From positions 1 through 64,000 of the forward strand of contig DEWH01000030.1 of assembly GCA_002363155.1 (NCBI GenBank): 64,000 bases of DNA. Direction: 5' to 3'. This document shows positions 27,446 to 35,727 of the stretch, piece by piece; position 1 is the first letter of the stretch; each line of letters opens with the position of its first letter. The notes beneath the pieces are model-generated. The model did no database searches. It saw nothing but the letters and a program-made list of their open reading frames with translations, and was not told where the DNA came from. This stretch comes from Ruminococcaceae bacterium UBA3215 (GTDB taxonomy: Bacteria > Bacillota > Clostridia > Oscillospirales > Ruminococcaceae). Made by a program: the position numbers and the translations under genes.

Positions 27446-27548
27446 AAGGGAACCAAAAGAACTTCACAACAGCCGCACAGCGTTGAAAGATTATTTGAAT
27501 TTTCCTTATTAACAGCGGAGCCTTTTCCGGGCACCGCTGTTATTTTGT
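27446..27548 (+). ncRNA. Putative small RNA between LysR and SDR genes
   Basis: A predicted transcript of about 100 nt from the promoter at 27404-27439 to a strong hairpin AACAGCGG (27511-27518) / CCGCTGTT (27534-27541) followed by ATTTTGTG. It contains no ATG or GTG ORF; only a 9-codon TTG frame without a ribosome site. The next gene has its own promoter at 27621, so this is not simply its leader. A regulatory RNA under LysR control is inferred. Confidence 0.5.
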
Positions 27549-27620
27549 GCTGTTTTCGGAAATATAGTTCCATAAGGGAATAATGCGGCTATATAATTTT
27601 TAAAATACACATATATTAAT

Positions 27621-27656
27621 TTGGTAATTCCGTATTGCCTTGGCGTATGGTATAAT
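27621..27656 (+). promoter_or_regulatory. SDR-nfn promoter with LysR-linked motif
   Basis: TTGGTAATTCCG (27621-27632) is exactly 30 bp before the extended -10 TGGTATAAT (TATAAT 27651-27656). No consensus -35. Confidence 0.75.
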
Positions 27657-27691
27657 AAAGATATTAAAAATTTTATTGGAGGTATCCACAA

Positions 27692-28465
27692 ATGAAGAAC
27701 TATTTCGATCTTACCGGACAAGTCGCTGTAGTGACAGGCTGTTCAACCGGACTCGGTGTACAGATGGCTAAGGCTCTTGCGAGTCAGGGTGCTAAGATAG
27801 CAGCTCTTGCAAGAAGACAGAATCTGCTTGATGAAGTTGCTGCCGATATTACCAAGGAGTTTGGTGTTGAAGCTGTTGGCATTTCCTGCGATATAACAAG
27901 CACCGAGAGCGTAGAATCTGCGATTAAGTCGGTCATGGACAAGTTCGGCAGAATTGATATCCTTATCAACAATGCCGGTACAGGCGCGGTTGCTCCCGCA
28001 GAGGAAATAACCGATGAACAGTTTACGAATGAGCTTAATATCGACCTTCTCGGTTCCTTTAAAGTTGCACGCGAAGTAGCAAAACAGGCTATGCTCAAAG
28101 CAAAATACGGTCGTATCATCAATATCGCTTCGATGTACGGTCTTGTCGGCAATAAAATTGCTCCCTGCGCTCCGTATCATGCCGCAAAGGGAGGCGTTGT
28201 TAATATGACCCGCGCGCTCGCTGCTGAATGGGGCGATAAGGGAATAACAGTAAACGCTATCTGCCCGGGATATTTCTACACCCCTCTTACAGTTGATACC
28301 CTCAATTCGGAGTTCTTCCAGAATTACGCAAAGCAGATGATCCCGCTTGCAAGATACGGCAACGAAGGCGAGCTCGATACTGCGGCACTGTTCTTCTCTT
28401 CCAAGCTCAGTTCGTATGTAAACGGCACTGTCCTTCCTGTTGACGGCGGATATACAACAATGTAA
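27692..28465 (+). CDS. Short-chain dehydrogenase/reductase
   Basis: A 257-residue classical SDR. It shows the TGCSTGLGVQMA cofactor loop, NNAG at about residue 91, the catalytic Ser-Tyr-Lys set (IASMYG, YHAAKGG), and the PG motif ICPGYFYTPL. It resembles gluconate 5-dehydrogenase-like SDRs. TGGAGG lies 10 bases before the ATG. It is separated from nfnA by a hairpin. Confidence 0.93.
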   Translation: MKNYFDLTGQVAVVTGCSTGLGVQMAKALASQGAKIAALARRQNLLDEVAADITKEFGVEAVGISCDITSTESVESAIKSVMDKFGRIDILINNAGTGAVAPAEEITDEQFTNELNIDLLGSFKVAREVAKQAMLKAKYGRIINIASMYGLVGNKIAPCAPYHAAKGGVVNMTRALAAEWGDKGITVNAICPGYFYTPLTVDTLNSEFFQNYAKQMIPLARYGNEGELDTAALFFSSKLSSYVNGTVLPVDGGYTTM

Positions 28466-28479
28466 TAAAGACGCACTTG

Positions 28480-28508
28480 GCGGCTGCGTACAATGCAGCC
28501 GCTTTTGT
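28480..28508 (+). terminator. Intercistronic hairpin before nfnA
   Basis: GCGGCTGC (28480-28487) / GCAGCCGC (28495-28502) followed by TTTTGTG. nfnA begins 20 bp later with no promoter seen between, so partial readthrough or attenuation is likely. Confidence 0.65.
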
Positions 28509-28527
28509 GCAGATAACGGAGAATAAA

Positions 28528-29379
28528 ATGTATAAAATAGCAACTAAAAAGGTGCTGAACCCGACGGTCATCCAGATGGAGATCGAATCTCCGCTGGTCG
28601 CTAAAAAGGCTGAACCGGGTCAGTTCATAATCCTGCGCGTCGATGAAAACGGAGAGCGCATTCCGCTGACTGTTGCGGGAACGGATAAAGAAAACGATCT
28701 TGTCAAGATCATATTCCAAGTGGTAGGTGCAACTACCGAAAAGCTGAAACACAAAGAAGCCGGTGAGTACATTCAGGATTTCGTCGGACCGCTCGGTGTT
28801 GCGACACATACGGACGGGATAAAGAAAGTCTGTATCGTAGGCGGCGGCGTAGGCTGCGCAATAGCGATGCCCGTAGCGCAGAAATTCCATGCTCTCGGCG
28901 CCGAAGTGACAAGCATCATCGGATTCCGCAGCAAAGATCTGCTTATTCTTGAGGACGAGTTCAACGCCTGCTCGTCGAGACTGTTCGTAATGACAGATGA
29001 CGGTTCTTACGGAAGACACGGAAATGTCTGCGTGCCGCTGAATGAAATGCTCGGTGCGGGTGAGAAGTTCGATGAGATAATAACTATCGGTCCACTGATA
29101 ATGATGAAGTTTGTAGTTGAAGCTGCACGTCCGTACAATATTCCTGTGACAGCTTCAATGAATCCGATAATGATAGACGGAACAGGTATGTGCGGCGGCT
29201 GCCGCTTGACACTCGATCAGGACGGAAAGAAAGTAACGAAATTCGCCTGTGTTGATGGTCCTGATTTCAACGGTTATGAGATAGATTTCGATGAAGCGAT
29301 GTCGCGCGGAAGAATGTATTCCGACTTTGAGCGTCATGCTTACGATGAAGCCTGCAATTTGTTCAAGGGGGTGTGCTGA
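28528..29379 (+). CDS. nfnA: NfnA: FAD/[2Fe-2S] subunit of ferredoxin-dependent transhydrogenase
   Basis: A 283-residue ferredoxin-NADP reductase-like protein. It has FAD-binding FIILRVDENGERIPLTVAG, NAD-binding VCIVGGGVGCAIAMPVA, and a C-terminal [2Fe-2S] site GTGMCGGCRLTL...FACVDGP. It pairs with NfnB, which starts 1 base after its stop. Together they couple NADPH formation to NADH and reduced ferredoxin. ATG 28528 follows ACGGAGAATAAA; the longer frame to 28477 runs through the hairpin. Confidence 0.93.
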   Translation: MYKIATKKVLNPTVIQMEIESPLVAKKAEPGQFIILRVDENGERIPLTVAGTDKENDLVKIIFQVVGATTEKLKHKEAGEYIQDFVGPLGVATHTDGIKKVCIVGGGVGCAIAMPVAQKFHALGAEVTSIIGFRSKDLLILEDEFNACSSRLFVMTDDGSYGRHGNVCVPLNEMLGAGEKFDEIITIGPLIMMKFVVEAARPYNIPVTASMNPIMIDGTGMCGGCRLTLDQDGKKVTKFACVDGPDFNGYEIDFDEAMSRGRMYSDFERHAYDEACNLFKGVC

Positions 29380-29380
29380 A

Positions 29381-30790
29381 ATGGCGGTAGTAAAGGAAAA
29401 ACACGCAATGCCTACACAGGAGCCGCAGGTGCGCGCACACAATTTCAGTGAAGTTGCACTCGGGTACACTAAGGAAATAGCCATAGATGAAGCAAAGCGC
29501 TGTCTTAATTGCAAAAATCGTCCATGCGTAGGCGGCTGTCCGGTTAATATCAATATTCCGGAATTCATAATGCAGGTCAAGGAAGAAAAGTTCGAGGAAG
29601 CGTACAGGATAATCAATCAGACCTCGTCACTTCCCGCTGTCTGCGGAAGAGTATGTCCTCAGGAAACGCAGTGCGAGAGCAAGTGTACTCTCGGAATAAA
29701 GTTTGAGCCTGTCGGCATCGGCAGGCTGGAAAGATTTGTTGCAGACTGGCATAACGAGAACAGCAAAGAAGCTCCCGAAGCAGCTAAGTCAAACGGTCAC
29801 AGGGTAGCGATAGTAGGTTCCGGACCCTCCGGTCTTACCTGCGCCGGAGATCTCGCAAAGAAAGGATATAAGGTCACGGTATATGAAGCGCTCCACACCG
29901 CGGGCGGCGTTCTTGTCTACGGAATACCGGAGTTTCGTCTGCCGAAGAAGATAGTCGCAAAAGAGGTGGAAACGCTGAAAGCTCTCGGTGTAGATGTTGA
30001 GCCTAACGTCGTTATCGGTAAGACTCTCACCATAGATGAGCTTTTTGAAATGGGATTTGAAGCGGTATTTGTAGGTTCAGGAGCCGGTCTTCCTAACTTT
30101 ATGGGCATTCCCGGCGAGAGCCTTAAAGGTGTGTATTCTGCTAACGAATACCTCACAAGAAGCAACCTTATGAAGTCCTATCTCGACAGCCCGGATACCC
30201 CGATAATGAAAGGCGGCAAGGTTGCAGTCGTAGGCGGCGGAAATGTTGCAATGGACGCTGCGAGAACTGCTCTCAGACTTGGTGCCGATAAGGTTTATAT
30301 AGTCTATCGCCGTTCAATGGAAGAACTTCCCGCTCGTAAAGAGGAAGTCGAACACGCGGAGGAAGAGGGCATAGATTTCAAGCTGCTGTGCAATCCGGTC
30401 GAGATACTCGGCTACGAGAACGCGGACGACAAGCGCGATCCGAAGAACGGATTTGTAACAGGTATCAAGTGCATAAGAATGGAGCTTGGCGAACCCGATG
30501 AAAAAGGCAGACGCAGACCGATACCCGTACCTGACAGCGAATTTGTTCTTGATGTTGACGCGGTAATTATGTCGATCGGCACTTCCCCCAATCCGCTTAT
30601 AAAGAATACCACAAAAGGTCTTGAAGTAAATTCCCATGGCGGTATAATAGTGAACGAGGAAGGTCTGACTTCGAGGAACGCTGTCTATGCCGGCGGTGAC
30701 GCAGTAACGGGAGCAGCAACGGTAATTTCTGCGATGGGCGCGGGAAAAGTTGCAGCAAAGGCAATTGACGAATATCTTTCAAAGAAATAA
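29381..30790 (+). CDS. nfnB: NfnB: glutamate synthase small subunit-like flavoprotein
   Basis: A 469-residue protein of the GltD-like family. An N-terminal double [4Fe-4S] domain (CLNCKNRPCVGGCPVNI, CGRVCPQETQCESKC) is followed by a FAD-binding GSGPSGLTCAGDLAKKGYKV and an NADP-binding GGGNVAMDAARTALRLGA motif. ATG 29381 (AAGGGGG upstream) is the real start; a longer frame lies inside nfnA. Without a GltB partner here and directly after nfnA, NfnB is the better name than glutamate synthase. Confidence 0.94.
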   Translation: MAVVKEKHAMPTQEPQVRAHNFSEVALGYTKEIAIDEAKRCLNCKNRPCVGGCPVNINIPEFIMQVKEEKFEEAYRIINQTSSLPAVCGRVCPQETQCESKCTLGIKFEPVGIGRLERFVADWHNENSKEAPEAAKSNGHRVAIVGSGPSGLTCAGDLAKKGYKVTVYEALHTAGGVLVYGIPEFRLPKKIVAKEVETLKALGVDVEPNVVIGKTLTIDELFEMGFEAVFVGSGAGLPNFMGIPGESLKGVYSANEYLTRSNLMKSYLDSPDTPIMKGGKVAVVGGGNVAMDAARTALRLGADKVYIVYRRSMEELPARKEEVEHAEEEGIDFKLLCNPVEILGYENADDKRDPKNGFVTGIKCIRMELGEPDEKGRRRPIPVPDSEFVLDVDAVIMSIGTSPNPLIKNTTKGLEVNSHGGIIVNEEGLTSRNAVYAGGDAVTGAATVISAMGAGKVAAKAIDEYLSKK

Positions 30791-30794
30791 ATAT

Positions 30795-31565
30795 ATGAAA
30801 ATATTCTTATGCCCGAATCTTGTTACGGAAAAGCATACCGATAATGCAAGAAAGTGTATCGCACTGCTTGAAGCTAACGATATAAACAGGTGTTCGGTGT
30901 CTGCCGCGGACAGTTCTGTCATCTTTGGGAATGCTATGAGATTTTTATTCCCGCCGGAAGAAAGCGACATCATCGTTTCTCTCGGCGGCGACGGTGCAGT
31001 CCTTCGTGCAGCACAGACTTCCATTCGTGCGCAGAGACCCCTCATCGGTATCAACAGCGGACATCTCGGATATCTGTGTGCGTTGAGATTTGATGAAATA
31101 TCAGAATTTAATGATATTATCAGGACTCTGGTGTGTTCCGAGCGTATGGTTTTGGAGTATGAGCATGGTGGAGAGACAAGATATGCGCTGAACGATGTGG
31201 TTGCCGCAAAGAATAATTTTGGCGGTACGATATTTGTATCGGTGTTTGTGGATAAAAAGGAAGTTATGAATTTTCGTGGCGACGGTGTCATCATCTCGAC
31301 CCCGACAGGCTCTACTTCCTACAACAGCTCAGCCGGAGGCGCAATACTGGAACCGGAGCTGTTTGCAATAATAATAACACCTATCTGTCCGCATTCTTCT
31401 GATGTGAAATCCATTGTTGTAAACAGTGCGCATACGATAACTGTCAGAAAGACCGATAGTCTCACACAAATATGCTCAGACGGAAATAATATTGGCTTGA
31501 TGGAAAATGACATAACTATCCGGACATCTTTTCATATAATGAGGCTTTATTCAAGAAGTGAATAA
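30795..31565 (+). CDS. nadK: NAD kinase
   Basis: A 256-residue NAD kinase: VSLGGDGAVLRAAQ (GGDG motif near residue 65), GINSGHLGYLC, NDVVAAKNN, and GDGVIISTPTGSTSYNSSAGG. It phosphorylates NAD to NADP. It starts 4 bases after nfnB without a clear ribosome site, so translation is probably coupled. Linking NADP synthesis to the NADPH-forming Nfn complex is an apt arrangement. It could be a second copy beside the housekeeping enzyme. Confidence 0.93.
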   Translation: MKIFLCPNLVTEKHTDNARKCIALLEANDINRCSVSAADSSVIFGNAMRFLFPPEESDIIVSLGGDGAVLRAAQTSIRAQRPLIGINSGHLGYLCALRFDEISEFNDIIRTLVCSERMVLEYEHGGETRYALNDVVAAKNNFGGTIFVSVFVDKKEVMNFRGDGVIISTPTGSTSYNSSAGGAILEPELFAIIITPICPHSSDVKSIVVNSAHTITVRKTDSLTQICSDGNNIGLMENDITIRTSFHIMRLYSRSE

Positions 31566-31583
31566 AAAGCAGATAAATACAGG

Positions 31584-31619
31584 AAAATGGCCGACTGCGT
31601 TATGCCGGTCATTTTTTTG
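31584..31619 (+). terminator. Terminator of the SDR-nfn-nadK operon
   Basis: AAATGGCCG / CCGGTCATT stem (one G-U pair) followed by TTTTTT. Confidence 0.8.
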
Positions 31620-31646
31620 AAAATGATATTTGGGTAATGATATAAA
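31617..31646 (+). promoter_or_regulatory. Candidate promoter of the hydS operon
   Basis: TTGAAA (31617-31622), 18-bp spacer, TATAAA (31641-31646). It directly follows the upstream terminator. Confidence 0.5.
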
Positions 31647-31664
31647 TGTGAAGAAGGCAGAAAA

Positions 31665-31919
31665 ATGAATATTACAGTATGTGTGGGTTCATCGTGTCAC
31701 CTGAAGGGTTCAAGAGAGATAGTTGAACAGCTTCAGGTGCTGATCGCAAAAGAAGACCTGTCAAAAAAAATATCCCTCAGCGGTTCCTTCTGCATGAAAA
31801 ACTGCATCAGAGGTGTATGTGTCCGGGTCGATGACGAATTATATTCCGTTGCTCCCGGCTCCGTTGACGATTTTTTTAACAATACAGTAAAGGAAAAACT
31901 TCTGGAATATGATTATTGA
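31665..31919 (+). CDS. Thioredoxin-like [2Fe-2S] ferredoxin, copy 1
   Basis: An 84-residue protein equal to the C-terminal [2Fe-2S] domain of NuoE/HydC without the helical N-terminus. Ligands are CVGSSC near residue 6 and FCMKNC near residue 43. The next gene encodes a paralogue of the same length with the same CVGSSCHLKGS block. Both precede HydS, so they are probably its electron donor or acceptor proteins. Translation overlaps the next gene by 11 bases. Confidence 0.85.
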   Translation: MNITVCVGSSCHLKGSREIVEQLQVLIAKEDLSKKISLSGSFCMKNCIRGVCVRVDDELYSVAPGSVDDFFNNTVKEKLLEYDY

Positions 31920-32163
31920 AATTTGTGTAGGTTCTTCCTGTCATTTGAAAGGCTCTGAAAATATCGTTAATTTATTCCGGGATAAAATTGCCGAGAATTT
32001 CCTTGAAAATGATGTTGTTCTTGCCGGATGCTTTTGTGCGGGGAAATGTTCACGGACAGGAGTTACTGTAAAGATAGACGATGAAGAATTTACCGGTCTG
32101 ACGGCAGAAACATTTAATGAATTTTTTAAGTACAATGTGATGAAAAAACTCGTGGAAAAATAA
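31909..32163 (+). CDS. Thioredoxin-like [2Fe-2S] ferredoxin, copy 2
   Basis: An 84-residue paralogue of the preceding protein: CVGSSCHLKGSENIV near the N-terminus and CFCAGKCSRTG near residue 42. The four cysteines fit a [2Fe-2S] thioredoxin-like ferredoxin. It begins inside the end of copy 1 and ends 1 base before hydS. The tandem pair looks like a local duplication that has since diverged. Confidence 0.85.
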   Translation: MIIEICVGSSCHLKGSENIVNLFRDKIAENFLENDVVLAGCFCAGKCSRTGVTVKIDDEEFTGLTAETFNEFFKYNVMKKLVEK

Positions 32164-32164
32164 A

Positions 32165-33841
32165 ATGAAGAGCTGTTTAACACTAAAAAAATCCAATTGT
32201 AAGAATTGCTATAAATGCATCAGGCACTGTCCCGTCAAATCCATTCGTTTTTCGGGCAATCAGGCACACATCATTGAGGAGGATTGTATTCTGTGCGGAC
32301 AGTGTTTTGTTGTCTGTCCCCAGAACGCAAAGGAAATATCCGGTGACATCGAAAAAGTTAAGGTAATGCTTATGGACGATGCTCCGGTAATAGCAAGTCT
32401 TGCACCTTCATTTATCGCCAATTACAAAGGCTCTGGTATTGAAGCTATGCGTACCGCGTTAAAGCAGATTGGGTTTGCTGATGCGGAGGAGACTGCAATA
32501 GGAGCGACCTTTGTAAAAAAAGAATACGAAAGACTGCTCAGAGAGGAAAGACGAGATATAGTGATCTCCTCGTGCTGCCATTCTGTAAACCTGCTCATAC
32601 AGAAATATTTCCCTGATGAGCTGCAATATCTCGCTGATGTTTTATCTCCCATGCAGGCGCACTGTGCAGATATAAAACGAAGATATCCGGGTGCAAAAAC
32701 AGTATTCATAGGTCCTTGCGTCTCCAAAAAAGATGAGGCGCAGAGATATGAGGGCACCGTTGACGCAGTCCTTACATTTGAGGAATTGACGGGGTGGCTG
32801 GACGCAGAAAACATACAGCTCCCGAAAGAAATTCATCGGATCGGGAACAGCCGCGCACGACTTTTCCCCACAACAGGCGGGATACTTAAAACAATGGAGC
32901 AGACAGAAAAGGACTATACATATATGACTATCGACGGGGCTGATAACTGTATAGCCGCGCTTCGCAACATTGAAAGCGGAGAGATACACAAATGCTTTAT
33001 TGAAATGTCGATATGTCCGGGAAGTTGTATAGGCGGACCTGTTATGGAGAAATACCACCGCAGTCCGGTCATGGATTATGTGGCAGTTACAACATTTGCA
33101 GGAAAATCGGATTTCGATGTCCCTCAGCCCTCCGCAAACGATATGAGACTTCGTTTTTCCTACATCGACAGGCATGAGCTTACCCCGTCCGAACCGGAAA
33201 TAAACAGTATTCTCGCACAGATGGGAAAGGCAAGTCCCGAGCAGGAACTCAATTGCGGATCCTGCGGATATGACACCTGCCGCGCAAAAGCGATCGCTAT
33301 TTTTCAGGGCAAGGCGGATATGTCAATGTGTCTGCCGTATCTGAAAGAGAAAGCCGAGAGCTTTTCGGATACAATAGTGAAGAATACAACAAACGGCGTT
33401 ATTGTTCTGAACGAAGCCCTTGAAATACAGCAGATTAACTCTGCGGCAATGCGAATTATGAACATAAGATACGCAGCCGATATCCTCGGAGATCAGGCAG
33501 TCCGTGTACTTGACCCGGCGGTATTCATGCGTGTACGGGATACGGGCAGGGGTGTGTACAACGAAAGAGTATATCTTGCGGAATACAAGCGGTTTGTCGA
33601 ACAAACAGTTGTATATGACAAGGACAGCAGACTTTTAATATGTATAATGAGAGATGTTACAGACGAAGAGCATGAGAAGCAGAAAAAGGAAGAGATAGGC
33701 AGAAAAACCATTGAGACTGCGGATAAGGTCGTGGATAAACAGATGCGTATAGTGCAGGAGATCGCATCGCTTCTCGGTGAGACTGCCGCGGAAACAAAGA
33801 TAGCGCTTACCAAGCTGAAGGAGTCGATATCCGATGAATGA
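32165..33841 (+). CDS. hydS: Sensory [FeFe]-hydrogenase, HydS type, with PAS domain
   Basis: A 558-residue protein. Two [4Fe-4S] motifs (CKNCYKCIRHCP, CILCGQCFVVCP) lead into an H-cluster domain with altered loops: SSCCHS (135-140) instead of TSCCPxW, GPCVSKKDE (183-191), CPGSCIGGP (284-292). A four-cysteine cluster (C364, C367, C372, C389) and a PAS domain (about 405-500) follow, then a coiled helix. This is the group C arrangement, described as a putative H2 sensor in Ruminococcus albus. It overlaps the phosphatase gene downstream. Confidence 0.93.
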   Translation: MKSCLTLKKSNCKNCYKCIRHCPVKSIRFSGNQAHIIEEDCILCGQCFVVCPQNAKEISGDIEKVKVMLMDDAPVIASLAPSFIANYKGSGIEAMRTALKQIGFADAEETAIGATFVKKEYERLLREERRDIVISSCCHSVNLLIQKYFPDELQYLADVLSPMQAHCADIKRRYPGAKTVFIGPCVSKKDEAQRYEGTVDAVLTFEELTGWLDAENIQLPKEIHRIGNSRARLFPTTGGILKTMEQTEKDYTYMTIDGADNCIAALRNIESGEIHKCFIEMSICPGSCIGGPVMEKYHRSPVMDYVAVTTFAGKSDFDVPQPSANDMRLRFSYIDRHELTPSEPEINSILAQMGKASPEQELNCGSCGYDTCRAKAIAIFQGKADMSMCLPYLKEKAESFSDTIVKNTTNGVIVLNEALEIQQINSAAMRIMNIRYAADILGDQAVRVLDPAVFMRVRDTGRGVYNERVYLAEYKRFVEQTVVYDKDSRLLICIMRDVTDEEHEKQKKEEIGRKTIETADKVVDKQMRIVQEIASLLGETAAETKIALTKLKESISDE

Positions 33842-35006
33842 TCTTTGCGCGGAGATAGGCTACAAGTCCATAAATCATTACGGCGAACAGCTATGCGGCG
33901 ACCATATAGAAATAGCAGAGCAGGACGAAGATTCTACCGTTATAGTTCTTGCCGATGGTCTCGGCAGCGGAGTCAAGGCAAGCATTCTTTCAACGCTTAC
34001 ATCTAAGATCATATCAACTATGCTTGCCGCAGGATTGTCTCTTGAAGAGTGCGTTTACACCATAGCCGCGACATTGCCGATCTGTTCGGTTCGCGGCGTA
34101 GCATATTCGACATTCACGATAATACGGTTAAAGGATAATCGTTACGCGGAACTTATACAATATGACAATCCTCAGATAATACTGATACGGGACAACAAGA
34201 AAGAAAATTACCGGAAAGATGAAATAAATATTGGTGGGAAAAAAATATTTATTTCAGAGATAAAGCTTCGTGAAGATGACTTGTTTGTAGCTATGAGCGA
34301 TGGCTGCCCTCACGCAGGGATCGGTATGGCATACAATTTCGGCTGGGCGGCAGATGATATTGCTGAATTTATGGAAACACTTGCTCCTGTGGGCTATACA
34401 GCAAAAACGCTGTCAACTATCCTTATTGACGAATGCAACAGGCTGTATGACAATAAGCCCGGCGACGATGCGACAGCCTGTGTCATTAAGATAAGAAAAC
34501 GCGAGCCAATGAATATTCTGTTCGGTCCGCCTGCAAATCGTAATGACTGCGACCGAATGATGAGTTTGTTTTTCTCAAAGTCCGGAAAGCACATCATCTG
34601 CGGCGGAACGACCTCGTCAATTGCCGCAAAATGGCTCGGTAAGCCGCTTAAAGCGAGTCTTGCGTTTGAAAAAAGCGATGTGCCTCCAATCGCTGAGATA
34701 GAAGGTGTTGATCTTGTTACAGAGGGGGTCATTACTGTGAACAAGGTTCTTGAATATGCCAGAGATCATCTGAAAAGTAATGAGAAATACGAACACTGGA
34801 GCATGAGCAAGGATGGGGCTTCGCGTATGAGCCGCCTTCTTTTTGAGGAGGCAACGGATATCAACTTTTTTGTGGGCAGAGCAATTAATCCCGCACATCA
34901 GAATCCCGATCTTCCTATTAATTTCAGCATTAAGATGAATCTTGTTGAGGAGCTTTCAAAGTCTCTCAGAGAAATGGGAAAACGGATAAAAGTAAGCTAC
35001 TTCTGA
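33834..35006 (+). CDS. SpoIIE-like PP2C phosphatase
   Basis: A 390-residue protein. Residues 1-220 form a PP2C/SpoIIE phosphatase domain: VIVLADGLGSGVKAS, DDLFVAMSDGCPHAG, GDDATACVIKIR supply the metal-binding aspartates. The C-terminal 170 residues (NILFGPPANRNDCDRMM...CGGTTSSIAAKWLG) are not a domain I know by function. The start overlaps hydS by 8 bases. The inferred role is to relay the H2 signal through dephosphorylation of a protein not encoded nearby. Confidence 0.9.
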   Translation: MNDLCAEIGYKSINHYGEQLCGDHIEIAEQDEDSTVIVLADGLGSGVKASILSTLTSKIISTMLAAGLSLEECVYTIAATLPICSVRGVAYSTFTIIRLKDNRYAELIQYDNPQIILIRDNKKENYRKDEINIGGKKIFISEIKLREDDLFVAMSDGCPHAGIGMAYNFGWAADDIAEFMETLAPVGYTAKTLSTILIDECNRLYDNKPGDDATACVIKIRKREPMNILFGPPANRNDCDRMMSLFFSKSGKHIICGGTTSSIAAKWLGKPLKASLAFEKSDVPPIAEIEGVDLVTEGVITVNKVLEYARDHLKSNEKYEHWSMSKDGASRMSRLLFEEATDINFFVGRAINPAHQNPDLPINFSIKMNLVEELSKSLREMGKRIKVSYF

Positions 35007-35021
35007 TATCTGTCAGGAGTA

Positions 35022-35585
35022 TCAGGATATTGAATATTTCTTATAGCAGCTGCCGTCAAGGGACTTCCAGTAAAATGTTCCGTTTTCAAATATGATATAA
35101 CTGTGCTGCGAATTTTCCTTTGGTATCGAGACTGATCCGGGATTGATGTAAATATGATCCTCATATTCTTCGCAGGCGGGAATATGCGTGTGTCCGTGGA
35201 GCAGGATATCCTGTTTGCGGAGCGGCGGCAGATTATTGTTGTTATAAATATGACCGTGTGTGGCAAATATCATTCTCTTTCCGTATGTAAGTATTGCATA
35301 GTCCGCCATGACCGGAAATCCGAGGACCATCTGATCGACCTCTGCCTCGCAGTTGCCGCGTACACATAATATGTCATTTTTATGAGAATTAAGCATCTCA
35401 ATTACAGCTTTGGGCATATATTCCTCCGGAAGATCGTTGCGGGGACCATGATACAGGAGGTCACCAAGCAGCAAAAGCCGGTCTGCGCGCTCCTGTTTAT
35501 AAGCCTCCAGCAGCTTACGGCAGTAAAATGCCGAACCGTGTATATCCGATGCTATCAGCCATTTTATCTGTTCGATCATCTGCAT
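35022..35585 (-). CDS. YfcE-like metallophosphoesterase
   Basis: A 187-residue phosphodiesterase with the complete motif set: ASDIHG, GDLLYHGPRN, RGNCE, ATHGH, HGHTH and NPGS. YfcE/MJ0936 enzymes hydrolyse phosphodiesters using two metals; the natural substrate is unknown. ATG 35585 follows AAGGGACAGG. It converges on the hydS operon with only 15 bp between stop codons. Confidence 0.92.
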   Translation of the reverse strand: MQMIEQIKWLIASDIHGSAFYCRKLLEAYKQERADRLLLLGDLLYHGPRNDLPEEYMPKAVIEMLNSHKNDILCVRGNCEAEVDQMVLGFPVMADYAILTYGKRMIFATHGHIYNNNNLPPLRKQDILLHGHTHIPACEEYEDHIYINPGSVSIPKENSQHSYIIFENGTFYWKSLDGSCYKKYSIS

Positions 35586-35653
35586 TACCTGTCCCTTCTT
35601 AAATTTATAATATCAGTATATCTTATCTTATCGGATCTGTCAAGTTCATATAT

Positions 35654-35696
35654 TGCAAAACATCACCGGGTGCTGTGTCAGAGCGTCCGGTGATGT
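35654..35696 (-). terminator. Terminator of the chemoreceptor gene
   Basis: CATCACCGG (35661-35669) / CCGGTGATG (35687-35695). The minus strand continues TTTTGC. Confidence 0.8.
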
Positions 35697-35727
35697 TCCG
35701 CTTAGTATGCACAAATCGGGGGAAAGA

